A DNA stretch of 64,000 nucleotides from Rhyacophila brunnea (GCA_022495005.1 JAGYXB010001856.1:62001-126000), one strand, 5' to 3'; numbered from the stretch's first letter, positions 44,893 to 57,817 are shown. Numbers and translations are program-made. Notes: generated by a model from the sequence alone, not told the origin.

Positions 44893-47569
44893 AATATTGT
44901 TCAATTATCTGGATATATCACTAATTAAATTAATAAAATCTGGAACCAAAATAAAATATTTATGCAAAACTATTGTACCATCATGGAATTGGAACTGGAA
45001 TTGCATTTATCCCGTTGATAATATGATATTTATATTTTTATAGTAGGTATCTTGAAAAATTCATGTTGATAGATATCACTACTTTATAATATAATATGTA
45101 CTAAGATAAAAAGATCTACAATATGGAGTTTTATTACTATACATTCATATCATTTATCACAAGATAAGCGGAAATTTTACAGAAACATGATAAGTACCCA
45201 AGTAGATACTACCTACACATTTCTCACTTTTGCAGATATCGTATAATCATGGTTTCAATACGAAATTATTTAAAGTTTGACGACTGATAACATTGTAAAG
45301 ACAAATCAAATATCTAAACCAGAAATCCGGGATCCGTTTGTACGAATGCCCACTATAGGATAGGCCGAAACGCATAGCGAGTTATGAGTGTAGTGCTAGT
45401 TTATTGATAATTTTCGAATGCATTGCAATAGTCTGTTCACAGTAAGTGAAGATTTTTGGTTGTATAATTCGTATAATTTATTGCAAGATGAAACAATCGT
45501 CATATTCTACAAACAGTTAACCACAATATTATTTTAAAAATATGAGCAATAACTCTACGATCGAAATTTACAGTTTCGACTATAAATAATAGTGGGCTTT
45601 GGTTTGCAAGGAGTATACGATGGTAAGACGTTTCCATTTTCTAAAAAAAAAAAAAACAGACGAAACAACAATAAGCAAGCGAAGAAAAGTCTAATATTTA
45701 AAATATTTTTATATGCGCAGATAATAAATATTATGCATCTGCAAGTAAATAACATCACTCTTTCCGATTCAATTTTTTTGTGATGCATTTTCACATAAAC
45801 TGATTCTAGAAGAAATTCGAATTTCGGCCTCAAATAATGGGAATAAATTTGACAGGTCATGTTCTCTTCTTCTATCCAATGGTCCAAAGTAAGCTTGAAA
45901 AATACAAGATAAAAAGAACTTTTTATATACAACGTTTTTAAATGTTCTGTTGAATCATACAAACTTGACTTGACTAGCTTAAACGATCAAAAAAAAAATG
46001 TAATTGATAGAAATAATACTGAAATGTCATTTTGACATTCATATTGATTTCCATAGTGGCGCACGTATATATTAATAATTTAGTTGCTAGGACCATCCGC
46101 TTAGCAACCAATAATGGTGTCGAAATAACTTTTCATACAAAACAGAATTAACTGAAAATGAATTCAATTCTACGTAAAGGTGGCTAAAAGTGTTAAAAAA
46201 TGCATTGGAATCGTGTTCTGATGTATTCTAAAAGTATCAAATGTCTAGCTAATCGGGAAGTTAGTTAAAAATCGATTGCAAGATTTGTACCGGATAAACA
46301 ACCACCGGACAAATAAGAATACGACCTAATAAAAACGTTGTAATAATTACTCTAATATTAAATATGCAGATCAATATTGTAGCTCTATAAGGTTTGTGGG
46401 TAATGTACAAATTTCTCCATGATTTAGATCTTATGTTGTAAATGGTTCTCGATGGCTGGTCGATAGGATGCCAGATTACTCGACGCACGAAGGTATTTAG
46501 GACATTAGTTCATATGATTAATTAAGGGAGATATGTATCAATATATCATTACATTATTATATATTTCAGTATAATATGTACCTATCAATTATTTTTTATA
46601 TATTACATTTTTAATTTGAGCTCAACAATATTATAATTACCCACATAGTTATTTTTGAATGTTTTTAAATACAAAAAATTCATAATCAAATAATATTATT
46701 TCATAAATTCAATAACTACGTCTAATTCTAATAGATACTTTCATTAAATTATCTGTATGAAATATTGCGGTTCCATTATTCATATAACCAAAGGTAATTT
46801 TTAGTAGATTGTGTTTTAAATCTAATAATAGGTAGGTACCTATATTATGTCATAAATAATTGAATAGTATATTATCATAAATAGGTTTCATCAATGCATT
46901 TGTGTTTTGGTGGCAAACATTTTTAGAAACACTGTGATTGTGAGTGTCCGCTTATTAGTCACTGCATGCAGGTGAGCTCAATGAAAATAATATTGCGGTC
47001 AAGTTAGTTTTTAAATTTAACTGTTTATAATTTGTTTGTGTGTTAATAAAAATAGGTATTTGTGAAACGCTGACATTATTCTTTTAGTCACACGTCTCCA
47101 GTGCAGATATTATTTAAAAACAAGATTTTAAATTCACAAAGATCGGGAAAAAATAATGATCTTAATTTATTTATTCATTTTTTTTACATACAAATTTAAG
47201 ACGTTCACATCATGATATTTGAAAACAAAGAAACAGTGTAAAGAAGAAATAAATATATGCAGTATCACAAAAACAGTATGAAAAGTAAAATAAAAGGTAC
47301 AAAATTATTAAAAAAAAATGAAATGTAAAAAATATAAATTATAAAGTATGGAAGCACACCGAATGAGCTAAGTGGACCCTAGACGTAGGACATGGATGGA
47401 ATATATCAACATCCGTAGCGATTTGGTTGAACAGAGTTATTGCCCTCCCAATTGGCATCACCGATGGCAGGCTAGTTCTGCTCCTCGGGAAAACAAACAA
47501 CTGATGCTCCTTTCCTCATGTTCATTAAATATTGATTTACTTTCCGTTAATATACCAAATATTTAATTA
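44893..47569. other. AT-rich sequence, no firm gene
   Basis: Two long frames overlap antisense at 45555-45962 and 45592-45783 and are AT/A-tract driven. The minus frame 46261-46488 and the plus frame 47372-47566 (WMEYINIRSDLVEQ…) have no recognisable family. The latter sits in slightly GC-richer sequence and could be a relic. Confidence 0.35.
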
Positions 47570-48949
47570 TTAAGGGGGGACATGCTCGTCGAAGGTCAAA
47601 ATTGAGTTTTTATTGTATTTTCAAACCATGATCCTGGACACTCCTTAAACGTTGTAGATAATCTATTTATATAATTTTGAAGCCTTATTATCCTTTATAG
47701 TTATTTTAAACATTTGATGACTGCATAAAGTATTTTTGTTACATAAAATAGTATTCTTTTAAACCTCTCGCTCTAATGTTTTAGAATATAGTCATATTTC
47801 GGTACATAACTGTGCAGTGGTGTTAAGATTTTTACATTTATTAATTTTTAAACGCATTTATAAAACCATTAGTATAATTTATTACGAGATAATTTTTGTA
47901 AAATATTCACGATAAAAAATTATATTGATAATCTCTGTGATCCCAAATTTGACAAGAATTAGGCATTTTATTATTCAAAAAATCGGCAAGATTAACACAT
48001 TTGAAGATGATTCTAAAGATACTTATTATAAGCTATGTCTTTGACCATTCAAGTGTGATAAACATCTTATGAATAATGATTGCTTTATAATAATTATTGA
48101 CCTAATAATAAGGTAGTGTTTTTTTGAAATACGCCATTTCTTTTGTCATTCCCCAGTGGTTAAGCTACAACATACGGCCGTAGCCATAAATTGACAAACT
48201 ATAATTGAAGTAGGGAGTAAAATGATATTGACGCGCGTGTTTGAACATGTACCGTTTAAAAAAAAATTAAAATAAATTCGGTTAGGTACATGTTCAAACA
48301 CGCGCGTTAACATAATTTTACTCCCTACTTTAATTATAGTTTGTCATTTTATGGCTACGGCCGTATGTTGTAGCTTAACTAGCGTATTTCAAAAAAACAC
48401 TACCTTATTCTTAGGTCAATAATTATTATAAAGCAAATCATTATTCATAAGGATGTTTATCACACTTGAATGGTCAAAGACATAGCTTATAATAAATATC
48501 TTTAGAATCATCTTCAAATGTGTTAATCTTGCCGATTTTTTGAATAATAAAATGCCTAATTCTTGTCAAATTTGGGATCACAGAGATTATCAATATAATT
48601 TTTTATCGTGAATATTTTACAAAAATTATCTCGTAATAAATTATACTAATGGTTTTATAAATGCGTTTAAAAATTAATAAATGTAAAAAATCTTAACACC
48701 ACTGCACAGTTATGTACCGAAATATGACTATATTCTAAAACATTAGAGCGAGAGGTTTAAAAGAATACTATTTTATGTAATAAAAATACTTCATGCAGTC
48801 ATCAAATGTTTAAAATAACTATAAAGGATAATAAGACTTCAAAATTATATAAATAGATTATCTACAACGTTTAAGGAGTGTCCAGGATCATGGTTTGAAA
48901 ATACAATAAAAACTCAATTTTGACCTTCGACGAGCATGTCCCCCCTTAA
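47570..48949. mobile_element. 1.38-kb palindromic foldback element, TTAA-flanked
   Basis: TTAA at 47570-47573 and 48946-48949. Both ends read TTAAGGGGGGACATGCTCGT inwards, identical for at least 40 bp. Two arms of about 660-690 bp meet at a central hairpin (ACGCGCGTGTTTGAACATGTACCG, about 30-nt A-rich loop, near 48255-48285). The arms are very similar; the left has an extra block of about 25 bp (near 48137-48165). There is no coding frame. The half copy at 17656-18410 belongs to the same family. Ends like TTAA-GGGGG link it to the 42-kb element. Confidence 0.9.
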
Positions 48950-51900
48950 TAATAAGAAATAATATTGGTAACCCCTGGAAAATTATTTAGCAGAGTTTCT
49001 AAACAGTATCTAATGTTATGTTTTTATATTATTGACAATATTAATACACTAATATAATAAAACTTCATATTTGCATCGTTTTATATTATAGTGAGTATTA
49101 GTCGCATTTTATATGAAGAAATATGATAAAAATAACTCATTGCAATACTATATATATAAAAATGTTGTGCAGAAAGTGAATTAGTAAAAACGTGTTGAAT
49201 CTTCTTCCAGATTGAGTCTTCAATGGTTTGATTATAAAAGTCACAGAATTAAGTTTGTCGCAAGTGCCATTTTTGCATGAAAAATATGGTGTAGATTATA
49301 GAATAATATGAAGAGTTTGTATGAGAATTGGAGATCCCAGAGGTCACTTTTTTACTTCACTTTCATACGTTTAGGCTCCATCTTCATAACATCTCTCGAG
49401 ATAACAGTTGAACCCTTTCTAAGCTTAGGTAAAAATCGACCATAAATTTCAATCTATAAAAGTATCCCTTGCCCAACACTTTCCTAGAATAAACATACTA
49501 TTTTCAAGTCATTCTTTGAATATTTCAATTGGATCCTTGACCTTTTCTAATGGTCATTCGAAATTGGTAGTCATAATCGAATTTGGAAGATCGAAAATTC
49601 GAATATTCATACGAGGTCCGGCAATCGAGGCTCCACTGTACTTAAATCCAAATATTGAATATGACTTCTAGTTTGTTTCTAACATTTTTATGATAATAAA
49701 ATAAAGTTTTTTGATAGAGTACTTATTCGATACTTACAAATTTTAAAAGCCACATCTATGGCCGTTGCCGTGTAACCAAAAGTAGAATGTAGCTTTTGTT
49801 GAATGGTCGCCGGCACACCTGCAAAGCCGAGCGAGCGTTTAAGAATAAATTAATCGTTTGACAGGTATCTTTGAGTAAGTGAAGTACGCCTAAGCAATAA
49901 TTGCCATTGTTTTCGGCTATTTATACTTATTGGATACCTTTTAAACATTATAATAATTATGACTTGTAATATTGTGTTGTTAACTTCCGAATATAATTGC
50001 ATGGCCACGCAATTAGGTATGTATCTATTAAAAATTACACAATCAGTCAAACTTTACTGTGGTTTAAGTTAATCTTGTAAAGGTTTTTTTCATGAATAAC
50101 AGTATGATTGATTTACGTAATTAAAAAAAAGACTTTTAACATTATATCTATAATTGATTATGTGTGTTATATATTATAGTATGTATATAATAATATACAC
50201 TTATGATTTTTGAGCATGCAATATAATAACTTAATAACATTTATTGAAAATTTTCATTTTATAGTGATTTAAATATTATGTGTGAGGAGAATAAAATATA
50301 ACGCTTTAACAATTTTATTCATTTAGGTCTGGAAGGTTTACAAAATATTGGGAAACGATAATACATAAAATTAAATGAATCTATAAAATACTTATATATT
50401 TTTTGTCTTATTATTTTTTTAAGTTGGTATCAGCTGCGTAGAGGTCTACTACGAAATTCGTAGCAATTTGAATAGCCGAATCGTGATGTTAGGTGATGAA
50501 ACAAAAAAAAAAAACTATAAATTATTACAAATCTATCTATTATAAATGCAGTCAATATTTTTTGGTAGAATTTCATTTTACAAATGATAATAAGTACACT
50601 TATTTAATTTATATTAAAATTGTTTTCATATTTCGGTATTCCAAATTTCGATTAGAAAATTAAAACGTTTGTTAGCATTAAAATTTCAAATTGAGGAAGA
50701 ATCGATAATCGACCCATTAAAGTCTGCTGTCTGTTTGCGAAACATCACCCCCTTTTTAGAAATTAACAAAGGGTTGTTTGTGATTCATTCACAGGTCAGC
50801 GCCCTTAAAAGTTCTACTTTTTTTTTAAAAACAGAGGGGGATTCCTTTCTATATGCTCTTCGCCATATTATTAATTCAATTTTGAATTTATAAAAAGAGC
50901 TGAGTGAAGCGTTTGCCATATTTATTTATTTTTGAAATCACGATAAAAACACATATTTTAAATATATAAATCTTAATTTCAAAATAATTATTTAAGAAAC
51001 CCGTTTTCTCTAAATGCACGAGTTGACATTTGAACATTATAATATATTATATGAAATCATCGGTGTCTGGATACAAGTGTCCGAATTGGTACAAGACGGT
51101 GAAAGTTCACACAGATTTTTATTTTTGTTTGATTTATTCTTAATTTTCATCATTCATTGAAAGTTCAGAGATTCAGGAAAAATTCAGTCATTGAAAAAAT
51201 CCCTCACAGTGGGAAATTGTGGGAGTAAAATTTTATTCCCATTTTCCTTTCTGAAATTTTATTTTATCTTGTAACTGGTAATCAAAAGTCATATTTTCTT
51301 ACACCTGGAAAAATTTCGTCCATACATAAGAGAGAAGGAATAAATGTGTCCTGTTTTCTTGTATGGTAATTCACAAAAAGAAAAAAAATGTACGCTATGC
51401 AAATATAATGGGAATAGCTGAATCAGTTGCAAGTTGCGACATATTCTAAGAATGTAACATTCTTAAATTTGTGACTTATATTAAAAATAATAATAAATCG
51501 TGCAGTGTTGAAATCGTTCGTAAAAGGTGATAGCTTTTGGAATTTGTTAGATCTGAAGATATGGAAATTTGATTTCATAAAAGTGAGCCGCTATTTCCCT
51601 TTAGATTGTGAATATGATTTTGACCAAGAATCACTTGGGACGCCACTGGTATAATGGATAAGATTGTCGATCATTCTATCATGTGGAGCTGAAAATTTGA
51701 TTTTTACCAGCTTGTGATTTTAACTTAGGTGTCTAGATATCACAGTACCATAAAGTATCAAGTTACTTTAATCGAAAATATTTTTTATAGAAAGTATTTC
51801 AGCAGACTGATTTAAATGGAATTAATACCAAGATGTTTTAATTTTATTTTTATGTTTAGAAATTTATTAATCATATTTGCACCCCTCCATGGAGTAGTGT

Positions 51901-52132
51901 TTGCTTATACAACGATGGGCAGTATGTTCAAATCTCACATATTCGTTAAGATCATTCATGGAGACCCATATGCTGCCATGCATACACTGGTGATTTACCT
52001 GGCAAGGAGGAAAAACGTATTCAGAAGTTTGGACAATACTTCTTGGTATTTTGGTATATATTCCATCGTGTCATATTATTATGTAGGTTTTTAAAGAAAA
52101 CTATCAAATGAATTGCTCTATTCTATATAATA
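48950..52132. other. AT-rich sequence, no firm gene
   Basis: Frames at 50669-50893 (plus, 74 codons, contains EEESIIDPLKSAVCLRN) and 51816-52094 (plus, 92 codons, hydrophobic start) have no splice partners or recognised family. I cannot separate them from chance. No repeat family was matched. Confidence 0.35.
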
Positions 52133-52424
52133 TACACAGAACAGATTAATATAGAATTCCGATAGGCTATATCCCAATACACTACATTTTGACGAAGGGT
52201 TTTTAATGTGTGAGTATATACGAAAATATAGGGTGCAATAGTGTGTGTTGTACTCAATATTGAATGTGTGTCAGTGCATGAAATGAGAGCAGTTTTCAGA
52301 ACGAAATACAAGCGTATTCTTCACACGTGTTTAAGTTTGTCCCATATTCCTCCACACTCGAGATCGGTTGCCTGTTTCTCCACACCCGCTAGGTATTTCA
52401 GTTCCTATTATTTCTGAGTTCCCT
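52133..52424 (+). repeat. Dispersed ~305-bp repeat, copy B
   Basis: Same order of blocks as 33789-34098: ACACAGAACAGATT start, AATTCCGATAGGCTATAT, CACACGTGTTTAAG, CTCGAGATCGGTTGCCTG, GAGTTCCCTG end. Confidence 0.75.
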
Positions 52425-52599
52425 GATAATGTACCTAAGTGATTTAGTTTTACAAGAAGCGTGACTTGTGTTTTAATCTAGAGAAAAGGTTGGTTTTTCT
52501 GTTGACTAATTATTTTTTTGCTTTTTATTTTTAAATTCGAAATATATAAAGTACCGGCTTATGAAAGTATTTATAATTATCATTCATTTGACCACTGCT

Positions 52600-53043
52600 C
52601 ACCCTCTTGATTGTGGTCGACGTTGCTGGTCAACTGACTGAATGTTTCTCTGATGTTGCAGAAACATGTTTCCACGTTGTGTGATGGTGGAAATAATATT
52701 GTCTGCTGGCAGCGGTGGTGGAACCGACACCGGCCGGTCAGGGTTTCAAAATGTGCAACACGATCCTACCAATGCGGCCCCGCGGTGCATCGGGTGGCGA
52801 TTGCGCGCCACTTCACTCCTCGCTGCGCATGCGCCCGCGGCAACGCCATACCCACCATACCACACACACACAAAGTACTCGAAGGCCTCGCTCACTGCGC
52901 CGAGCACGGTGGACGACAGATCGCGAAACCGTGAACCCGAATACCGTAGACACTGGTTTATTAGCAATCGACTCAGCTGACATTGGATTGGATTGTTCAA
53001 TTATTATTATTATTAGTCGGCCACCGTCCACTTATCAAGAGAG
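52600..53043 (+). promoter_or_regulatory. GC/CpG-richer proximal upstream region
   Basis: About 450 bp directly before the mapped core promoter, with many CpG dinucleotides (notably 52710-52930) against an AT-rich background. Several long overlapping frames on both strands (up to 134 codons) result from the base composition. They lack recognisable protein content, so I treat them as shadows. A role as proximal promoter is inference from position. Confidence 0.4.
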
Positions 53044-53077
53044 TCAGTTATCAGCGGACGGCCGACGGGCTGAGATC
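53044..53077 (+). promoter_or_regulatory. Core promoter: initiator plus DPE
   Basis: TCAGTT at 53044-53049 is the arthropod initiator consensus with +1 at A53046. AGATC at 53073-53077 matches the DPE consensus RGWYV at exactly +28 to +32, and position +24 (53069) is G, as favoured in DPE promoters. No TATA box is seen at -30, as usual for this class. Confidence 0.6.
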
Positions 53078-53345
53078 ACGTCGCTTTACGGCGAAATTCG
53101 GCGCTATTTACTTGTTTAGCAAAATCATTCAAGCTCATTTGTGTTCGCTCTTGTGCAAAACGTCAGTGAAAGTGTCATTAAATTATATTTTCTCCGATAG
53201 AAATTAATAATTATTTATTGTTTATCCAGTCGCCCAGAAGTGTCTGCTGAAATCTCAGCCGAAACACCTGTGTCTGTCTGACAAGTGATCAAATATTTTT
53301 GTACCATCGATCAATATTGCGAAAAATATATATTGTTGTGATAAT

Positions 53346-53351
53346 ATGTAA
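53346..53351 (+). promoter_or_regulatory. Minimal start-stop uORF (ATG-TAA)
   Basis: This is the only ATG in the 424-nt leader before the main start, and it is followed at once by TAA. Start-stop elements can stall ribosomes and lower translation of the main ORF. The same bases include GTAAGA, so a 5'UTR splice donor is the alternative. Confidence 0.35.
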
Positions 53352-53469
53352 GAAACGTCAAGTCTCAAAGCGCGATCGATCGCGTGCTCCGAAATAATCA
53401 AGCAGTCAATTGCAATTAGTGAGAGAGTAGGTTTCATCTTGTTTCTAAACTGGATATCAAGTGGCGGAG

Positions 53470-53554
53470 ATGAGTGTCGTCGGAGAAAAAGCAGGCCGTA
53501 CTGGCCCAGCTTTGGCTGATGATGACTCTGACAGCACTAAATACATGCTGGATG
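53470..53554 (+). CDS. First coding exon of a plus-strand gene, unknown product
   Basis: The ATG at 53470 follows a 424-nt leader from a strong Inr/DPE promoter. Twenty-eight codons plus one base run to a G/GTAAGA donor (exon end 53554). The N-terminus starts MSVVGEKAG, is small-residue-rich, and then has the acidic stretch ADDDSDSTKYMLD. No signal peptide or membrane segment is present, so it is a cytosolic N-terminal tail; similar acidic tails occur in many channels and transporters, but that does not identify the family. Exon phase is 1. The next exon may be the one starting at 57455, which supplies the two bases needed, or may lie outside the window. Leader ATG depletion, promoter and donor together make this the best cellular gene in the window. 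Confidence 0.6.
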
Positions 53555-54500
53555 GTAAGACTATGTCAATATGATTCCATTTATTTAGCCAATGATATCA
53601 CAAAACATCAATTTTAAATACAATTTCAATTATATTATTTTACAACGTAGAAAAAGTGTGTCATGAAAGTATTACGAAAATTAAAAGAAGTATTTAATAA
53701 AACAATAATAAATTTTGTTAATAATAACAGCTGTAATTTTGTTAACTAAAATCAATATCATTTTCTTAAATTCAACTTCCGGCGGCATCGATGATAAAAC
53801 GTTTTTATTAATGAATATACAACATTAGAGTTGATTCCAAAAACTTATTGAGGTCAGTACTGTAAGAAAATAATATGATTCAACATTATTCACATAATTC
53901 AAGGTTCAATTTACAATTCAAAACTGCATAATGTGACCTAAAAATACTTAAATAATTCAAATTGCAGGTATGCTTACAACAATTGATTATACCCGACATT
54001 ATATTATTAATTATAAAATAATACGTAATTAAATGGCCACTGTCTATTATTAAAGTGTAGTTATTGAGTAATCGAACGACACTAAGTGTAAATAGACTTT
54101 GACATCCGTAATGTAAACAACAGTTTGTTTTTTGGCAGAAGCCAAAGCTAGACTCGGTTGGTATGAAACGTGATTGTTTGTCTCTATGCGAATTCGCCCA
54201 CCCCGTTTGGAAACACGCTGGCAGTGTGTCGCCGGGTTTATTGATTTCCTCCACACTTGGCACCAGACAGGAAAAATCTTCCGCTTATTTTCTACCCCTT
54301 TATTATAATATAGGGGTAGTATGACGGCTACGTCCGTTTTAAAACAAGGCGCTTTTCTTACCAACATAACTTATCTATCTGTATTGAGGTATATTCTCAT
54401 ACTAACGAATATAGTTATATATATTCACAATTAATACATAGTATAATTTATGTAGTCACACTAATATGACAATTAAAATCTTTTTGAATATCGTTCCATT
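53555..54500 (+). other. Probable intron sequence
   Basis: It follows the donor at 53555 and is AT-rich. Two overlapping minus frames of 105-125 codons near 53886-54367 have no recognised content. Confidence 0.35.
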
Positions 54501-54748
54501 TTAAGAGGCCATCCATAGACTGAAACCGTATGCGGTTTAGAACCGTGTGCCATACTAAACATATGATTTCTGTTCATGGAAATATATTTTCATAAAGTAT
54601 ATTATAAGCATCTGATCGTATCCGTTTATACCATACACTCACACTTACAAAACTTAGTGAAAATATATTTTCATGAACAGAAATCATAAGTTTAGTATGG
54701 CACACGGTTATAAACCGTATACGGTTTCAGTCTATTGATGGCCTTTAA
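54501..54748. mobile_element. Foldback MITE with ~85-bp inverted ends, TTAA-flanked
   Basis: TTAA at 54501-54504 and 54745-54748. The ends GGCCATCCATAGACTGAAAC (left) and GGCCATCAATAGACTGAAAC (right, inverted) continue with few differences for about 85 bp, leaving a spacer of about 65 bp. No coding capacity. Confidence 0.8.
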
Positions 54749-54934
54749 ATCTACGGCGTTTTTTTTTACTACACAATACATATATACCAACGTTATAATC
54801 AGTGGTGTCGGATCAGCGACCCTAGACTTTTTTACCAGATCAAAACATGCTTTGGTACTTCTCCAAACAGTTTTTATCAATATTTTTTTAAATTATTAAT
54901 AACCATGTTCTTGCCCTTTCGTACAAGGTGGTTG

Positions 54935-55085
54935 TTAGTAATTAGTATATATAGTAGTAATAAACAATCACGAGCACCCAGGCTTTGAAAAAATCACGTA
55001 AATACTGTATCCTGACCGGGAATCGAACCCAGAACTCTCGAGTGGAAGGCCAGCGCTTTACGCACTGCACCACGAGAGCTGCCCC
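54935..55085 (-). mobile_element. tRNA-derived SINE (second family)
   Basis: On minus the head begins GGGGCAGCTCTCGTGGTGCA, with A-box TGGTGCAGTGCG and B-box GGGTTCGATTCCC at tRNA spacing. An unrelated tail follows (AAAGCCTGGGTGCTCGTGAT…). The 3' side of an acceptor stem (CTGCCCC) is missing, so it is not a tRNA gene. Confidence 0.7.
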
Positions 55086-57454
55086 AATATTATATTACAC
55101 TCAATAATGTTATATGGAGACTACAGACAATACGTGGTTGTATTTTTAATTAAATAAAAAACAAATGATTTAAATAGGTATATTCATTCGATTCGATTGG
55201 TCGTATTTAAAATCTTACACTAGAGTGCCATGTAATTAATATAGAGAAGCTGTGTCTAATTCTAGTTGTTCAAAGTTGTATGATAATCAAAATCAGTGAT
55301 ATACGTTATACTAAACAATTTACCATATGGGAATGTGCTTGACACAATTTCTTGTAAATGATTTTGTATATACCGGATTATAAACATTAGGTATCGGATC
55401 GTCTATGTTGAAAAAGCGAACGGTTTCTTGTGTAACGATGACAGAGCAGACTGATGTCTGGATTTTTTTATTACGTTAGACATCGATTTTGTACGGTCTT
55501 GAGTAAGAGATGAGTCGAGTCCTTCATCACCTTAGATTTAACAAAAAAAAAATGCTTTGAAATAAAATAGAAATTATTTTCTTGCTCAGTGTGTATAGGT
55601 ACCAGAGTAAGAAAACGTGACCCCGGATTTGATTTAATTAATGATTTATCAGCCATAATTATTAATGTTTCCAAACGAATTAATGCGAAACATAATATAA
55701 CGATGTAAGATAAATTAAATACCTAACACCGTATCTCATTTATAGATTAATATAATTACAATCATTTTTTTTTAAATTTAAAAATGCATTTAAATAATAC
55801 AATACGTAGTATAGAACTTTCATATATATCTTATGAAGTGCCAGATCGGTAAGATAATTTTTATTTTAAGCGGCCTGTTTATTTTGGGCCATAGAAATTC
55901 GACTGATGGTTTATAGTAGCTATTTAATTATTTGTTAATCGATAGTTTCAATTTCTGCCAAATGAATGGCGCTTTTTTTAATACCGATAAACCGGTTATT
56001 GTTTGGTAAATAATGGAAGATTTTATCATTAAAGTGAAAGAACAAATAGATTTTATCCAAAGTATAAAAAAATAATCATTGGTATAATAATTATAATGAA
56101 AGGAAAATTATTTTACTATACTAGAATATAACACTGAATGCATTGTTCATAAAATATAATACGACATTTTAACGAATTATGAATTTTCATCACCGATAAA
56201 TTCTATGTCTTTAACGTTAGCTTATATTAGTAAATATAAGAAAATTGCTAAAGTATAAATTTTCATTTGTCATTTTCTCTAAGAATTGTATTCTTCTTCA
56301 AATGTGAATAATTAACCATACAGTAATTATTTAATAAGGACCAACGATACTGTGCACAATAATACGAACTTTACAGTATAAACTACATTGATTACACACT
56401 TGAAAGAGATTCCAAAACTTTTTCAATATGATTGAATTTGAAACTCTAAAAATGTATTTTACTGTGTTGGCAGTATTGAATGCATTATAATAAATAAAAT
56501 ATAAAATAATTGCCTGCTGAAAGGTTTGCTTTGTTTTTATTTTAATTTTCCGTGATCATTAATCTAAAATAAAGAGTGATTGATAGTCCACGGTATAAAA
56601 AAATCAATCTTGTAACATTAATATAATATGCTAGTTTTTCAGTAAGTAAATCCCACTTAAAAGTGCGAAGCTTACTACAAATCAATTTAAAATTTGAAAT
56701 GACATCAGCTAATTTAAGTAACATTATTATCAACTACGCTTTCATGATTTCAATAAAAAAAACAGCTATCAACGTAGAAGAAGGTTTTAGTTCAACAATG
56801 TTTAATAAGGTTAATTATCAAGTAATAATTGATTTATTAATTAATTAAATAATAAAAAGCACGTACCTAACTTATACAATTATTGGCTTTTATATATTAC
56901 ATATTTCTAATCATTTATAAGGACATGACATGAAAGTCCTGTAGATATTAATTAATTCAATAAAATATTTTTTTTTGACGAATAAATACTACATAAGATT
57001 TGAGAATGTAACATTTTATATTGGCAATACATAATTTGAAAACACCTCAGGTACGTATATACGCGCCACAGTACTTTACCAATCATATCTAATTACGACG
57101 AGATTAACTAGTAGTATGTATACACTTGAAGAGCTTAACATTTTTTTTTCAAAGATTTTTACTAGTATTTTCAAAATTATCTTTGTTTATTAATTAATCA
57201 ATGATTCGAGAATATTTAGTAAAAAAAAACCGATGATAAATAAATACCAACACTTTTTAATGTTACGGGTCTGGATTTACATCGAATTAGATTATTCTAA
57301 AATAATTATTATTCGATTTAACGCTCTATCAATCTTAGCTCACCTGCCTCTGGTAAAGAGTGGTCTGGAAACACGAGACGTTTTATTGGAATTCAAAATA
57401 TTTTTTTGCCTATTATTATTATACAGGTACTCGTGGAATTAATCTTTTTTGCAG
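55086..57454. other. AT-rich sequence, nothing firm
   Basis: If the plus-strand gene continues, this is intron. No repeat family or convincing exon was recognised. Confidence 0.35.
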
Positions 57455-57591
57455 ATAATTGTCTATTGGCGGATAGCGATTATAGCGAAGAAAAGATAAT
57501 GTGTACCTTTTACTTCCACTTAAAAAAATGTCGCCACGGGGTTTCACTTAATCTCATTTTGATGTTTGCACTACTTATTTGTCTGTTATAG
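57455..57591 (+). CDS. Candidate exon, unknown; phase-compatible with the 53-kb start exon
   Basis: A good acceptor (AATCTTTTTTGCAG) ends at 57454. The frame that needs one base from upstream is open for about 44 codons to TAG. It reads NCLLADSDYSEEKIMC then FYFHLKKCRHG, and ends with the hydrophobic run NLILMFALLICLL. Either the hydrophobic end is a real membrane or anchor segment, or the exon stops earlier at CACGGG/GTTTCA. Splicing from 53554 would complete an Asp codon. One in three random pairs would be compatible, so this is weak support. Confidence 0.3.
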
Positions 57592-57817
57592 GCATGTCCA
57601 ACGTGTCGATCGCACCATAGGACTACAGGAATGCAGTCGTGAAAATGAAAAAATCATGTATGTACGACATTATGTTGTAATATAATATGATTTCATTGCG
57701 ATTTTGAAAACGAACTATTCCAATTTTTATTTCATTAACCAGCTTATATGAAAGCGTTTTCAAAGTTATAACGAGGAAGGCCTCGTGACTTCGTCGTATC
57801 TCTTGATTTGTATTGTA

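Noticed and set aside
51816..52094. 92-codon plus frame with hydrophobic start
   Set aside because: No splice partners, family or composition distinguishing it from chance; kept only as a note.
52653..53119. Three overlapping plus frames and two minus frames of 72-134 codons
   Set aside because: They arise from low stop density in a GC-rich stretch, contradict one another in frame, end around the core promoter and contain no recognisable motif.
55000..55085. tRNA gene
   Set aside because: Good A and B boxes, but the 3' half of the acceptor stem is missing and an unrelated tail follows, so it is a SINE head.
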